A DNA stretch of 64,000 bases from Lasiosphaeria ovina (Eukaryota > Ascomycota > Sordariomycetes > Sordariales > Lasiosphaeriaceae): positions 6,200,001 through 6,264,000 of the forward strand of contig JAULSN010000002.1 in the NCBI GenBank assembly GCA_033439765.1. The letters run 5' to 3'. Shown piece by piece: positions 22,536 through 34,832 of the stretch. Both the position numbers and the translations under genes were made by a program. Within the stretch, counting starts at the first letter, position 1. Every line of letters begins with the position of its first letter. The notes beneath the pieces were generated by a model that saw only the letters and a program-made list of their open reading frames with translations, was not told the DNA's origin and searched no databases.

Positions 22536-24228
22536 TACGAATATAACGTGCGTTATAAGCGAGTCGGACATATAAGCGAGCCGGACATTTTCCGACGCGA
22601 CGCGACCCCTCAACTTCTTACACCTACCACACTACCAATTAACCATGGATTCGCTCCCAATCGAATCCAGGATTACTCTAGCCCTAGAAGCTCTCAAAAA
22701 AACACCAAAGCTCAGTCTTCGAGATGCAGCTCAGATCTACAACATACCACCTTCAACCCTCTCTGACCGACGCGCTGGCCGGCCTGCACGACGCGATATT
22801 CCAGCCAACTCACGCAAACTTACGGATTTAGAGGAGCAAACGATTATTCGATATATAATTGAGCTCTATATACGTACATTCTATCCTCGGCTTTATTACG
22901 TGGAAGATATGGCTAACCGATTACTACGCGAACGCGACGCGCCCCCTATCGGTAAACTCTGGGCTCACAACTTCATTAAACGCTAGCCAGAACTTCGGAC
23001 ACGTTTTACGCGTAAATACGACTACTAGAGGGCCAAATACGAAGATCCAAAGATTATTGGCGAGTGGTTTGTACTTATATATAATATGAAGGCCAAGTAC
23101 GGTATCCTTAACGACGATATATATAATTTCGACGAGACCGGTTTTATAATGGGTATTATTATCCCCGCTATAGTAGTTACTACCTCTAATGGCCGTAGTA
23201 GGGCTAAGTAGGCCTAGCCTGGTAATCGAGAGTAGGCTATAGTTATCTAAGGAGTGAATGCTCTAGGCTGGGCTATCTCGTTATTTATTATCTTAGCCGG
23301 ATAATATTACCTTACTAACTAGTATTAAGAGTGCGACCTTCCGGCTACCTGGCGTATCGTAATAACCGATAATGGCTAGACTACGAATGAAAAAGGTATG
23401 GATTAGATTCGGTACTTTGATTTCTATATAATATCTCGTACGAAAGGTATATACCGATTATTAATTCTCGACGGCTACGATAGCCACCACTCCGACGAAT
23501 TCGAGGCTTATTACTAGGAGTATAATATTATTATACTCTATATGCCTCCGTACTCCTTATACCTACTTCAGCTATTAGATATTAGTTATTTTGGGCCGTT
23601 AAAGAAGGCGTATAGCTACTAGATCGAGTAGCTAATACGGATGAATATTATATATATTAGTAAGCTGGAGTTTCTTTATAGGTTTAGAGAGGCGTTTTTT
23701 GCTTCGATTATAGAAGAGAATATCCAGGGAGGTTTTATCGGAGCCGGCCTTATACCGTACGACCTAGAGAGGGTAATATCTAAGCTGGATATACGTATTC
23801 GGACTCTAATACCCCTAGCCTTAAGCCTAACTACCTTACTACCTTAGGTCTCCTAAACGCTATATAACCCTCGAGAGGCTACCTTATAGTTAGTATTTAT
23901 TAAAACTCAAATTTCCAACTATTAAGGTAGCTCTCTAACTCTAATACTAACTACTATAGACCAATTTACTAAAGGAGTAATAATAATAATATACGAGGTG
24001 GCTCTTCTCCGTATAGAGGTCTTAGTACTTCGAAAGGCTAATAAAGGGCTTAGTAAGCGACGGAGAGCTAAAAAAAAACACGTATACGGCTTAGAGGGTT
24101 ACTTAGTATATAAGAGGTATAGGATATACTAGATTAGAAGGCTATAGGTAAGTAGATAATCTAGGAAATATAATAAAATAGTAGTAGTATAGGGGGGTCT
24201 CGTACAAAGATTCGGTACTGTGGCGTAT
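22536..24228 (+). mobile_element. RIP-degraded pogo/Fot1-like DNA transposon
   Basis: A decayed Tc1-mariner superfamily element. The left end is probably the GC-richer stretch near 22545-22600, which holds a 17-bp direct repeat (ATAAGCGAGTCGGACAT, then the same with one C/T change). The transposase runs from 22645. I found no inverted copy of the left end near 24060-24228. The 3' terminal repeat is therefore missing, and the element is cut by the Gypsy LTR at 24229. Confidence 0.75.
22645..24180 (+). pseudogene. Pogo/Fot1-type transposase relic
   Basis: The frame starting at ATG 22645 encodes a psq-type helix-turn-helix (LSLRDAAQIYNIPPSTLSDR) and a CENP-B-like DNA-binding segment. A DDE_1 catalytic domain then follows in one frame through many stops. 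All three acidic catalytic positions are still readable: NFDETGF, LLILDGYDSHHS and LQLLDISYFGPLKK. The family C-terminus IQGGFIGAGLIPYDLERVISKLD is also clear. Nearly every stop is TAG where the family has CAG (for example at 22984-22986). This is the product of C-to-T change at CpA, as expected of RIP. It is not translatable. Confidence 0.85.
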
Positions 24229-24485
24229 TGTCACGGCAGGTGCGAAGGACATTTAGGTGGCCCTAATCGGTCGCACGCCACACGACTCGAGCTGACTGAG
24301 CAACCCCGCTGTTAGTGGCCTATGCCAAGCCCTGCCACATGACCCACAAAACCTAGCCCACTTCTCCGCGTATCGCGTAGCCTTTTGGAACTTTCTTTTC
24401 TTTTTCTTTCCTTAGCTTTAGATTCTACGAATACAGCGATGATTGGTACAGCCCTATCTCATTAAATCGACTGTACGGTAATAAT
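24229..24485 (+). repeat. Gypsy 5' LTR
   Basis: A 257-bp sequence starting TGTCACGGCAGGTGCGAAGG. It aligns without gaps to 49320-49576. The differences I saw are all transitions (for example CACGCCACAC against TACGCTATAC), the mark of RIP. Confidence 0.85.
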
Positions 24486-24699
24486 CTAAAGCTCACAACC
24501 TATTGCCTAGGAAGGCCTTAAAGAATATCCCACCGAAGATTTGTTTATTTTCGTTAAAATCCACTACCGTCGTAAAGAAGGGTACGCACTAGTTGTACGA
24601 GACCAGAACCCAGCGACCGTACGGAAGGAATCGTACTAAGCGGTATAAACCTACGGGGAAGTCCCCATCTAACCGAGGGAATGTCTACTATCGGTTCGG

Positions 24700-27600
24700 A
24701 TTATTCTATAGAGGAGAACCTCTAGCGGGCCCTCGAGGAGGTCGCCTACCGATAGGATAACTTTATTAAAGCCCAGCGTATAAGATCTCTAATACTATTC
24801 TCTCCCGGTTGGTCCGCGAATACGAGACTTTGGCTCGTACTATAAGAACCATATCGGCAAGAGCTCCTACGATAACGATTCGCAACCCTATTCCGGGAAT
24901 AAGTAAGGCCGAAATCAATCGAGAAGTCTATAACCAGGCTATCCTCCCGGAGATCGCCAAAGTATAGTTTAATCTAACTCTCGAGGACCTTAAGGGTGAT
25001 TTCTAGTAGAAGATCACCGATATAGCCGCTACCTTCGTTAAGCGCGGAAAGAAGGGACCCGCTATGCTATTCCGAACGCTCCTCCCGGAGAATAAGGACC
25101 TGACCTTTAAGGGGCCAATAGATATAAAGGATTTCGAGCGTAAGGCGTCGTACAACCCCGATAAGCTCTAGCGCGAAATGAAATTACGAATAATTATAAT
25201 ATATACGCTTTATAGGCAGGTAGTATAGCTATACGATATCGCTTACTACTAGTTAACCGTAATCCGAAATATCCGCTCGTAGGCCGACCGCCTCCTAATA
25301 GACGGACCAGCCCTAGACGCCCTCACCTCTACGGAAGACGACCTATTAGAAAATACATAGGTAGCCCTTAAGGATCGGGACCGTACTATATAGAGAATAT
25401 AGGAATATATCGATAGCCTGAACCGTACTATCGTTACCGATATACTCTCTTAACGTAGCTCGCGGTACTTAACCCCGGCCTCTGGTAATTCGTAGCTACG
25501 CCGAAGTACGAAGATAGTAGACCCTCCTCTTTTCTATAACGATAGTACTAAGGATATAATCACTTTCAATACCTGGATTCGTCAAATGGAGAATAAGCTA
25601 TAGGTTAACGCCGATTACTACGAGACAGACCGCGCGCGCCAGACCTATATTAAACTCCGCTTAGTAGGTAATACCTCCCTATAGCTAGAACCGTATTTGG
25701 AAGACGCCCATCCTAACCAAATCAAAACCGTAGAAGATTTGCTAGCCTGGCTCAAGAATAAGTACCGTAATATAAATCGCGAAGAGGAGGCTCTAGAGGA
25801 GTTTAATAATCTTTATATATTACCTAGAGATAATTATTACGAGTTCCGGAATAAGTTTATTCGTCTAGTAGGCTAGTACCGCCGCCCCCGATCCGAGTAG
25901 AAGAAGGAGTTTAAGCGCCGCCTTACTCCTACTATATAGGATAAGTTAACGCGTAAATATATCGACGATACCGTCGACTTTGAGAAGTACGCCAAGATCG
26001 GAGCCGAGTTCGCGCTAAATATGAAACTCGCCTAGAAGGTACGATAGGCTAATAAAGCCAAGGTAGAGAAGCCTGCTACTAGCGGCGTTAATAGTAGCTC
26101 TGGAGGTAGTTGGGGCGTACCTCGATATAACCCCCAAGGTGGTAGCGGAACCGATAGCCAACCTACGCCCCCCGTTCCCGCGAATCCTAACCGGAACCCC
26201 CCTCGCGCCTTAGCCGAGGAGCTTAAGAAGCTATACCTAGAGAAGCGATGCTTCACTTACCGGGAATAGGGTTATACTACTCGGGACTATCCCTAGAAGA
26301 ATATCGCCCCTATTGCCGGTAAGGATCGAGTTTAGGAAATCGTGGATCGCTATATATAGTACGACTCCCGCTACGGATCTAGAACCGAGATATAGCCTAT
26401 AAGCCCCGCCGCTAAGGGAATGGACGTAGATCCGAAAAACTAGTAACCCTGGGGTAAGTGGACTCCCTCTTAGGGACCGGGTCGGTATATATAATAGGGG
26501 CTATAGGTAAGAAAGAACTAGGATTACTCTCTAAATATCTAGGAGGGTAAGCCTTTACTATTAGTTATACTCTAATAAATAATAGACTTTCCTTAATTAT
26601 AAATAATATACTTATTAATTCTAGAGTAAACGGATACCTCTTTATTAACCGAATATTCGTATAGTAACTATATAAAGTAATATAAGCTAAATCGACGATC
26701 GACCCTTACGTACGAGAAGTAGGAGGGTTCGATAATAAATCCCGCCATAAAATCGATATACTCTTAAGCGCCGACTTTATCGTATAGAACCGTACGATTA
26801 AAGAAGAACGCTTTATCGAAATCGATTATATTTATAAAGTCATAATCGGTCCGAAGTGGCTGGATTATTATAATATCTTAGTCGATACGAAGCGCCGCCG
26901 CCTTCTATTCCTAGAGAGCTAGGAACTCAATCCGAATTAGTAGAATACTATTCTTATAGACTAATCTTTAGTAGCCTCCGTCCTTAATATAGACTATTAA
27001 TAGGACGCCTATGGACGGAACGAGCTCCTAGAGAAAGAGGATAAGCGTCGCCGAGACGGCCGGCTCGTACGGGCTCGTATAGACGAGCTCGAACGCCAGA
27101 ACCAGAATAACTTTATAGTTTATAATCCTAAGGAAGAACTTACCCCGACGAGAGCTACTCCGGGTTTTAGACCTACCCTCCTCTAGAGGTTAGTACGATA
27201 GGTTAATGGCAATCGTACTAAGCGAGAATATAACCGTATAGAGAGAGAACTTAATCTATCGTAGAAGGTAGCTAGGGAAGCCAGATCCCGAAGAATAGAA
27301 GAAGAAGCCCTTATACCCTAAACGGGACGCGCGAGGTCCTTATCGTATATAACGCGATAGGATTAGCTAGTACCGAGAGCGCCCTACCGAGATGGCTATA
27401 CTAAGTAAGACGGCCTTCCGACTCTCGTATAAAGGGGAATAAGTCGAGGTTATAACCCTTAACGAGCTCGATAAGCGAATTAATAAGCTTAAAACCACCG
27501 GTCTAGAAGAAGACGATAATATACTACGCGAAAAAATCATCGCCGAGTTACTATCCCTATATTACGACTTCCTAGACGTCTTTAGTAAAGTCTAATTAGA

Positions 27601-28562
27601 TATCCTCGTACCTTAACGCGACTTAGTCGACTATTGAATTAGGTTATTACTTAAGAAGAAGCTAGAGGACCTAGGATATAGCCTACTATATAAGATATCT
27701 CTTAAGGAACTAGAGGTATACCGGGAATATTACTAATACCCTTAGAAAAGGTTTTATCTAAATAAGTAGTACGCTATAGGCCGCCCCTATCCTCTTTATT
27801 AGAAGGGTAACGGTAGCCTACACTTCTATATAGACTATCGTAAGCTAAACGCCTTAACGGAAAAAGACCGAATACCTTTACCTCTAATCGACGAGACGCT
27901 TAGTCGTATTAGTAAGGCCCGTATCTTTATAAAGATCGATATCCGCTAAGTATTCTATAGAATCCGTATATATCTAAACGACGAGTAATTAATAACGTTT
28001 TATACCCGTTATAGGACCTTTAGCTATAAGGTTATACCCTTTAGCCTTATTAATAGTCTAATAATATTTTAACGTTTTATTAAGAACTCTTTAATAGGCT
28101 ACCTCGACGATTTCTATAGTACTTACCTTAATAATATCTTAGTCTATTTAGACTCCGAGGAAGAGTACGTCCGTTACGTACGACTTATCCTATAACGACT
28201 ACGGGAGGCCGGCCTATAGGCCGATATTAATAAGTACGAATTCTATATAAAGGAAACTAAGTACCTAGGCTTTATTATCGGAGTCGATAGGGTATCGGTC
28301 GATCCCTCTAAAACGGATATTATACGAGACTAGCCGGAGCCGAATAATCTAAGGGGAGTATAATCCTTCCTTAGATTCTATAACTTCTACCGCCGATTCG
28401 TTCGTAACTATAGTTAGGTTACGAAGCTACTAGCGGCTCTAGCGAAGAAAGGGGAAGCATTTAGATAGAGCGACGACTATTAACTAGCCTTCGACGAGTT
28501 AAAAGCCCGTCTAATATTAGTACCGGTCCTAAAGTACTTCGAATACGGTCGGGAAACCCGTA
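24700..28562 (+). pseudogene. Gypsy gag-pol relic (gag, protease, RT)
   Basis: The gag part is recognisable near 25540-26430 (FNTWIRQMENKLQVNADYYE, a capsid-like region), followed by a zinc-knuckle trace CFTYRE whose partner cysteines have decayed. RT motifs begin near 27790 ([11 protein letters not shown]) and include [16 protein letters not shown] and FSLINSLIIFQRFIKN. The YLDD box appears as YLNN, then YLGFIIGVDRVSVDPSKTD. Dozens of stops and the damaged YxDD box mean it is dead. Domain order gag-PR-RT followed by RNase H-integrase (in copy B) fits Gypsy/Metaviridae. Confidence 0.8.
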
Positions 28563-30272
28563 TTTTTTTTTTTTTTCTCATTACGCGTATGCAGCCCGTA
28601 GGGCTATGACGCGGCCTATTTAAGCTATAGACGGCTACTCAGAAGGTTATAAGGAAAGACTAATCTAATAGGGCATACTAGAAGTAGAAAATCCTAGACG
28701 AAGTATAATTCCGGTTCCGTGTACTTTTTTCAAGTCAAAGCGTGTAAGGTATCATGTACCTAAAAGGAGGGTAAGTAAGGAAAGGGAGAGAGAGGGTAAT
28801 TAAGCTAAGCTATCTATTTTGTAGTAGTTTTAAAACCAACTGCAAGATAGTAGCTAGGGAATCCTCGCGTAGCTGGCGGACTGGTTGGCGGGCTACCTGG
28901 CGGGCTGGTTGACCGGCTGGTTGGCCGGCGGGCTTGCGAATTTGCTGCCTACTAGCAACCTCGGCGTAGGTAGGCCGCTGCTGAGGCGAGGATGCGGCTT
29001 GAGAGCGTTGTGGGCCTGGTTCCGGGCCTGAGGGAGGTCTTTGGGGGTACTTCAAGGCCCAGGCTTGGTGTAGACCACTATAGTTGATGCAACTTAGCGG
29101 CTTTTTCGTTACTTTTTCCTGGTATTGCGTTGAGAGGTGGCCTGCCCGGCTACAGAAGCCACAGATCTGGGGCCCAGTACAAGTGCTAGCGATATGGCCG
29201 AAGCCAAAGCATCGATAGCACTGTATTACCCCTGATCTAGGTTTTCCAGTAGGTAGGGCTGGCTATGTGGCTGGCTGTGTGACTGGCTGTGTGGCTGGCT
29301 GTGTGGCTGGCTGTGTGGCTGGCTGCGTGGCTGATTGAGTGGCTTGCTGCGTGGCTGGCTGTGTGGCTGGCCGTATGGCCGGCTGTGTGGCCGGCTGCGT
29401 AGCTGGCTGCGTGGCTGGCTGCGTGGCTGGCTGCGTGGCCGGCTTAGAAGCCTGCTTTTCAAAGGCTCGTACTCGGAGAGCCTGTACTCCGAGAGCCATA
29501 TGCTTCATATAGTTGAAAAGGACCTTTATCGTATCGTAGGGATATATATCTTCTTTTCCTTCGTGGTTCTATTTCATGAGCTGGTCGAATGGTAGATATG
29601 GCCACATTATAGCTATATCTTCCCATAGGTCCTTTGGAATGATATCCTCAATTTTAGTATCTTCTTCGTAAGGGCTTTTTGCCTCGAGGGGGTTCTTCTT
29701 CAAGCGGTTCCCTATATAGCTAGCTATATAGGTAGCTGCGTAAGTGGCTGCGTGGTTGGTGGCTGCGTGGTTGGTGGCTGCGTGGTTGGTGGCTGCGTGG
29801 TTGGCTGCGTGGTTGGCTGCGGGGTTGGTGGCTGCGTGGTTGGCTGCGGGGTTGGTGGCTGCGTGGTTGGCTGCGGGGTTGGTGGCTGTGGCTATGGCCG
29901 TGGCTGTGACTGTGGCTTTGGCTGCCGGGTTGGCTTTGTGGGTGGTGGATTTTTGGGTGGCTTTTTGGGTGGCTTTTTTGGTGGCTTTTGCTTGGCTGAT
30001 TCTAGCCCATTGGGTTAAGGTGGGGCTTTCGGGAAGGTCGGGAAGTCTCGTGATCTGCGGTGGGTCCGGCAGGTCGTCTGAAGAATCTTCATCGTCGGTC
30101 TTTGGGCCCAATTGCTTTGCTTTTCGACCCTCTATACGCCCGCGCAACTGGCCGCGCGGTGCAGCCATTGCGTATGCGTTGAGAGCTAGTCGAGGGCAAT
30201 TGATTGATGTCGCTTTCGTCGATTTTGGTGCTGTTTTGAACCAAATGCGAGTCTTCGTATTTCTGTGTTCTT
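28563..30272 (-). mobile_element. Gag-only LINE-like element, copy 1
   Basis: Minus strand. It reads 5' end at about 30272 (AACACAGAAATACGAAGACTCG), one ORF, a 3' UTR, then a 14-nt poly(A) that appears as poly(T) at 28563-28576. The last ~200 bases are the same tail as on the LINE with endonuclease and RNase H. The whole unit is about 1.7 kb and has no EN or RT domain. It abuts broken Gypsy sequence on the left and a MULE relic on the right. Confidence 0.75.
28810..30168 (-). pseudogene. Gag-like zinc-knuckle ORF, copy 1 (two stops)
   Basis: Starts MAAPRGQLRGRIEGRKAKQ at 30168 and ends at the TAG at 28810. A TGG-to-TAG stop after PFDQLMK (29569) and a CAG-to-TAG stop in the PATQ repeat (29263) break it; both are RIP-type transitions. 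It contains a long Asn-Ala-Ala-Thr low-complexity region and a PATQ repeat. A zinc-knuckle pair comes next, beginning CYRCFGFGHIASTC, and then a Pro/Gln-rich tail. See the intact copy at 41873-43291 for the full description. Confidence 0.8.
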
Positions 30273-32622
30273 CATACGGTAGTAATAGGAGCGAGACGTC
30301 TCCGAAACCTTCGCTTTAACTTGAAGTAGGACGGTCTCGCCAGCCACCTTCCTTTTCAAGCGACTATAAAGCTTCTTGACGAGAAAGAGATAGAATACAA
30401 AGTCCTTTGGTCGGAGGATAATAAAGATAAGCCAGAGGGCTTATTTTGGTCCAACTCATAGAGCGAGTCGATATGGAAGCTATATCCCTAGGTACAGATA
30501 TATAATAATACTTATAAGACGAATAATAAGGGGCTTGCTTTCTTTTAGATCTACAGCCTTACGAGCCTCAATAAAGTCTTCAGCTGTATATTCGGACTTA
30601 TTAATAACGAGCGTTAAGAAGGTTTTGACTGGCTAATGGACCGAGTTAATGAGCATCGCGAGAAAATCGGGGCTAGTAAACCGGTAGTTACCTTAACTAA
30701 CTTTGATAACGCCATAAAGAATGCGGTAGCTCGTATTTACCCTAATACAGACCCTCAAATCTGCATTTTCCACATTAATAAGAATGTGGTCCTGCAAGTC
30801 AAACGCAAGTGGGATAAGCAGGCCGCGGCGTAGGTGAATGCCGCATATATGGCTCAAAATGCCCAAGCTGGCCAGGCAGATGGAAACCAAGGCATCAATA
30901 ACGACGACCCTGACGATGACCGCGATAAAGATGACCAAAACATCGTTAACAAACTCAATCGCCGAGCCGATCAAGACCTCGGACCTATTCCTGATATTGT
31001 TGAGTACTCTCGGGCCGGGATTTACAAGCTTTGGGAGCACATACTCTATACCCCGACCCTCGAGGGCTTTAACTTAGCATACGAAAAGATAAAGGCATTC
31101 TTTCCTCAATAAGTGGAAATACTCAAGTACATTAAGGAGACCTACATACCTATCGCTCGAGAATGGGCAACTTGTTATACAAATAAGCGCCTTAACTTCG
31201 GCCATAGGACTACATCGCCAGTTGAAGCGATTAACCGCTTCTTGAAGGGCTTTATCATTACAGCCAACAGCACTGTTCTCGATGCCGTCACGCAGTCCTT
31301 CAAAATGGTCGATGAGATGAAGGAGACTATTACGAATGCACGAAAGAACGAGAAATTCAACCTCAAGCGCGAATACCTAGGCAAACCGTGGATCGGCGAT
31401 ATTGCTCTCGATATTGCAAGAAAGGCGATGAAGAAGATCACCGAACAATACAGGATTATGCTCGGAGCCGTGCCCACGTAGCAAAAGCCGAACCCGGCCC
31501 CCTTGAAGCCCTGCACCGGCCAGTTCAGTGCGTAGTACGGCATGCCGTGCAGTCATGACCTTTTTGAACGATATATGGATGGCCGGCCTCGCATTGAGAG
31601 GGATATGGAGGGTAAATTGGTCCTCAAGAAGTTGGATTTTCATCCATACTAGTGGTTGGAGAGATCCATACGTGATGAGGACCAGTACATGAGGTTCCAC
31701 GAATTCAACCGTGTTACTCGCCTACGGGGCAGACCGCGAGGCTCGACGGCATTCGCCCCGGACCCCCGGGCACCCCGGTCCACGGCTCCGTTGTCAACAG
31801 AGCCGTCGACATCGGCACCGACACAGACCCCGGTAGCCACCTCGACTGGCCGGGCCAGCGGCTTGAATCCATCTATTCGACGGAATGCCTCAGGGTGGGA
31901 AAATGTCAACCTACAACAGGAAGACAATAGAGATCGCAGGGACATGGAAAACACCAGGGATGACGCGCCTGTGCAGGCACCACGTACTGTGAATGGCCTC
32001 ATGCCGCCCCCGCCTGCTCCTGGCGGTCGTGGCGGGCGCGGCGGTCGCGGCGGTCGCGGCGGATCCCGGGCAAAGAGTGGTGGTGCGGGCAGCCGGGGCG
32101 GCCGTGTTGCCTCGGCATCACGGGAATCTACACCTCGGGCTTCATCTGGCACCTAGGCTGCACCGCCCACGGCACGCAGGGCCCGAGGGGGCATTACAAA
32201 GGCGTCAACACGCAGTGCATCGACTCGTCGGACTACGAGGGCTTTGGCTGCAGCATTTGAGGCGCAACAGAGCTCTGATCTTGACGATGCGTAGGCAGGG
32301 CAGGTTTTTATTGCATTTTTGGGCATGTTATGTAAGCAACAACACATGTAGGGCCCTCGGGTTTTACTGTAGAAATGAACGATTCAGCGAATTCAACGGC
32401 CCTGAGTGAAAATTACTGCATTTGGAAGTATGTTGACTTTGACGACGACGACGACGTGGTGGTGCGACTGCGTATGTGGGCGATTGATCCGAAGTTCAAA
32501 TGCGCTTGGATTCATCCCATGACTTAGCCTGTTTTTTGGTGCGAAAAGTGGATTTTTAGTGGCTTGGCGCCAGGGCGCAATGTACCTACAGTCTAGAAGA
32601 CGTTTCCTACAGTCCGAGTAGA
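30273..32622 (+). mobile_element. MULE (Mutator-like) transposon relic
   Basis: Less TA-rich than the Gypsy pieces. It carries a broken MULE-type transposase. Neither terminal inverted repeat is identifiable: the left side is replaced by the gag-only element, and the right side abuts truncated LINE sequence at about 32623. Confidence 0.7.
30400..32280 (+). pseudogene. MULE transposase relic
   Basis: Open segments lie at 30636-30833, 30834-31112, 31113-31481 and 31656-32156, separated by TAG/TAA codons. The catalytic core is readable: VVTLTNFDNAIKNAVARIYP with its aspartate, the CIFHINKNV motif that follows the second catalytic position in MULEs, and the conserved glutamate of TTSPVEAINRFLKG. 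The C-terminal region is rich in Ser/Thr/Pro and ends in a PPPPAPGGRGG stretch with several RGG repeats, often seen in nucleic-acid-binding tails. Host-gene domestication is unlikely because of the stops. Confidence 0.75.
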
Positions 32623-32746
32623 CTCCCCCAAGAAGAAAAAGCCCAGGCCCAAGCACTACTATAACGAGCGTTATACCTCGTAAAAGAAGCCAATATACTA
32701 CTACCGAGATATAGTAGTATAGTAGAAAGCCTAGAGCAAGCTATAG

Positions 32747-32791
<45 letters not shown>

Positions 32792-33816
32792 GGAAAATAG
32801 TACCTAAGAAAACGTACGCCGAGGTAGTAGCCACGAACCAACTACCGAAGCCTACGCAACAGGGTACTACGATTACTAGTAGTTTAAGTAGTAGGAAGGA
32901 TAGTAAGATAGTAGTACTACTCGATAAAGAATCTTCGAATATACCTACGATTGACTCAAAGGCTATAAGAGACCAAATCAATAAGGCTCTAAACGCTATA
33001 GTAGTCGCTAAGGTAGAAATATCGCAGAAAAACAACATAGTCATCACAACCGTAAACCAATCAGCAAAGCAGCTACTGGAAGCAAAAGAAAAGTGGCGAA
33101 ATTGCCTTAGCGGTTGGCCTATTCGAAGTATAGAGGAACCAGCTACCTGGCTCAAACTAGTAGCTTATAAAGTACCTATATACGAAGCTAGAGAGGGCTT
33201 TAGTTCCTTCAAGGCCGAATGTAAAGAGTACAATAGCTTCGAAGTCCAAGGCGAGCCAAGATGGCTAGTTCAACCAAAAGAAGGCCAGTATTACGGCTCC
33301 GTAGTATTCGCAGTAGCTACGAAGGCCCAGAGCAACCTGCTACTAAAGGATGGCCTAACTATGGCCGGGACTGCCCTGAAAGTAGTAAATTACAGGCCTT
33401 ATTCTACCTCAACGCAGTGTAGAAGATGCCAAGGCTTCGGGCATAACCAAGAGACCTGTAAGAAGCCGGTAGCATGTAGGGTATGTGCCAAAGGCCACTA
33501 TACCGAAAGGCATAGCTGCCCTGTATGCAAAAATACAGGGCCCTGCGAGCATATAGTAGCGAAGTGTAAGAACTGCGATAAAAACCACGAATCGAACAGC
33601 CCTGACTGCGAGGCCGTAAAAGCCTTGAGGCCGGCCCAAAGGCCAGCCCAGGCCCAGCCCACGCAGCCCACACAGCCTACGAAGCCTACGAAGCCTACGC
33701 AGCCTACGCAGCCTACGCAGCCTACGCAGCCTAAGCAGCCTAAGCAGCCCAAGCAGCCTACGCAGCCTACGCAGCCTACGCAGTATACAGACCCTACCAA
33801 AAACCTATGGGAATAA
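32623..33816 (+). pseudogene. LINE copy 1 ORF1 (nucleic-acid-binding protein), partial
   Basis: The C-terminal ~395 codons of LINE ORF1. The start is lost by truncation and a CAA-to-TAA stop is near 32665. An (ACT)n microsatellite at about 32750-32787 encodes a poly-threonine run. Downstream are TYAEVVATNQLPKPT, an RNA-binding-like domain, and a run of CCHC zinc knuckles (CRRCQGFGHNQETC, then CRVCAKGHYTERHSC). A QPT/KPT repeat tail follows. The stop TAA (33814-33816) overlaps the ORF2 start by 10 bases. ORF1 proteins coat the LINE RNA. Confidence 0.8.
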
Positions 33817-34549
33817 AGGTCCTACAACACAATACGAATAGACAAAGTACGGCCCACCAAACGGCCCTGGAACTAGCATTCAAGAACCAAGTAGACGTAA
33901 TACTACTACAGGAGCCGTACTACTCAGGGAAGCCAAATAGCTACTATACTATTAGCCACCCTGCCTTCTATACAATTCTTCCACAACCAAAAATAGGTAT
34001 ATTACGGCCAAGAGTGATTACTTATATAAGGAAGAACAACCTTGAATTCACCCCTAGATACGACCTCTGTAATGACCTAGATTGGCAGATTATAGAGGTC
34101 CTTGGCAAAGAAACCTTCTATATAATCAACGTCTATAACGAAAAGGAAAGACTACCCTATAAGGAAGGCCAAAAACAAGCTGAATTACTAGGCCGTACAA
34201 CGGTAAATAGAGCTATACAGTACTATATACCAGATAAGCCTATAGTAATAGCCGGGGACTTCAACTTACACCACCATTGGTGGAACTGCATAGCGGATCC
34301 TACTAAGGTAGCGAACGCATCCAGCTTAGTAGAGTGGTTAAACAGTCAAAAAGCCAGCCTACTAGTTGATCCAGAAGTTATAGAGGAAAAAGGAGGCACC
34401 TTTCATAGGCCCAATCTCCAACAAACCTCTATAATAGACCTAGCCTTCGTGACCCCCTTCAAAAGAACAAAATGGGGGAACTGGGCTTACCTAGAGGCCA
34501 CAGGATCGGACCACGAAGCTATAGTATTCGAAGCCTACTACTCAAATTC
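33807..34549 (+). pseudogene. LINE copy 1 ORF2, endonuclease domain (interrupted)
   Basis: Starts at ATG 33807 (MGIKVLQHNTNRQST). It encodes an apurinic/apyrimidinic-type endonuclease domain with VILLQEPYYSG, VIAGDFNLHHHWWN and the terminal GSDHEAIVFE, which carry the Glu, Asp, Asn and His expected of this fold. This nuclease nicks target DNA for target-primed reverse transcription. It is cut at 34549 by a nested insertion. The rest of the domain and the linker resume at 41122. Confidence 0.85.
34536..34549 (+). repeat. Left 14-bp target-site duplication
   Basis: TACTACTCAAATTC, repeated exactly at 41108-41121. The two copies flank a minus-strand element that has poly(T) directly after this site (34550-34567) and its 5' end directly before the right copy. 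Confidence 0.85.
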
Positions 34550-34832
34550 TTTTTTTTTTTTTTTTTTCTCTCATTACGCGTATGCAGCCCGTAGGGCTAT
34601 GACGCGGCCTATTTAAGCTATAGACGGCTATCTAGAAAGTTATAAGGAAAGACTAATCTAATAGGGCATACTAGACGTAGAAAATCCTAGCCAAAGTCCT
34701 ATACAAAGTAAGGTTCTTATTCCGTGTACGTTTTTCAAGTCAAAGCGGGTAAGGTATCATGTACCTAGGGGGTAGACAAAGGAAAATAAAGGAAAATAAA
34801 GGAAAAATGAAATATAGACATAGGAAAAAGGT

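Larger units (their letters stand above)
24229..28562 (+). mobile_element. Gypsy retrotransposon copy A, 5' part
   Basis: Begins with a 5' LTR and runs through gag, protease and reverse transcriptase. It breaks at 28562, inside the RT/RNase H linker, where the poly(T) of a minus-strand LINE-like element abuts. The interior is extremely TA-rich and full of TAG/TAA stops. The same RT segment (27374-28562) occurs again at 45183-46380, so copy A and the 3' Gypsy piece at 45183-49576 are two different copies. Confidence 0.85.
32623..34549 (+). mobile_element. LINE copy 1, left half (ORF1 end and endonuclease)
   Basis: A plus-strand non-LTR retrotransposon that is 5'-truncated at its join with the MULE relic. 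It is interrupted at 34549 by an inserted minus-strand LINE and resumes at 41108. The 14-bp sequence TACTACTCAAATTC is present at both 34536-34549 and 41108-41121, a target-site duplication. The copy then continues to its poly(A) at about 44928. Confidence 0.85.

Noticed and set aside
29752..30018. Gly-Cys-Val repeat frames (also 37133-37522 and 41960-42349)
   Set aside because: Antisense readings of the Asn-Ala-Ala-Thr repeat in the gag-like ORF. The apparent repeat proteins are artefacts.
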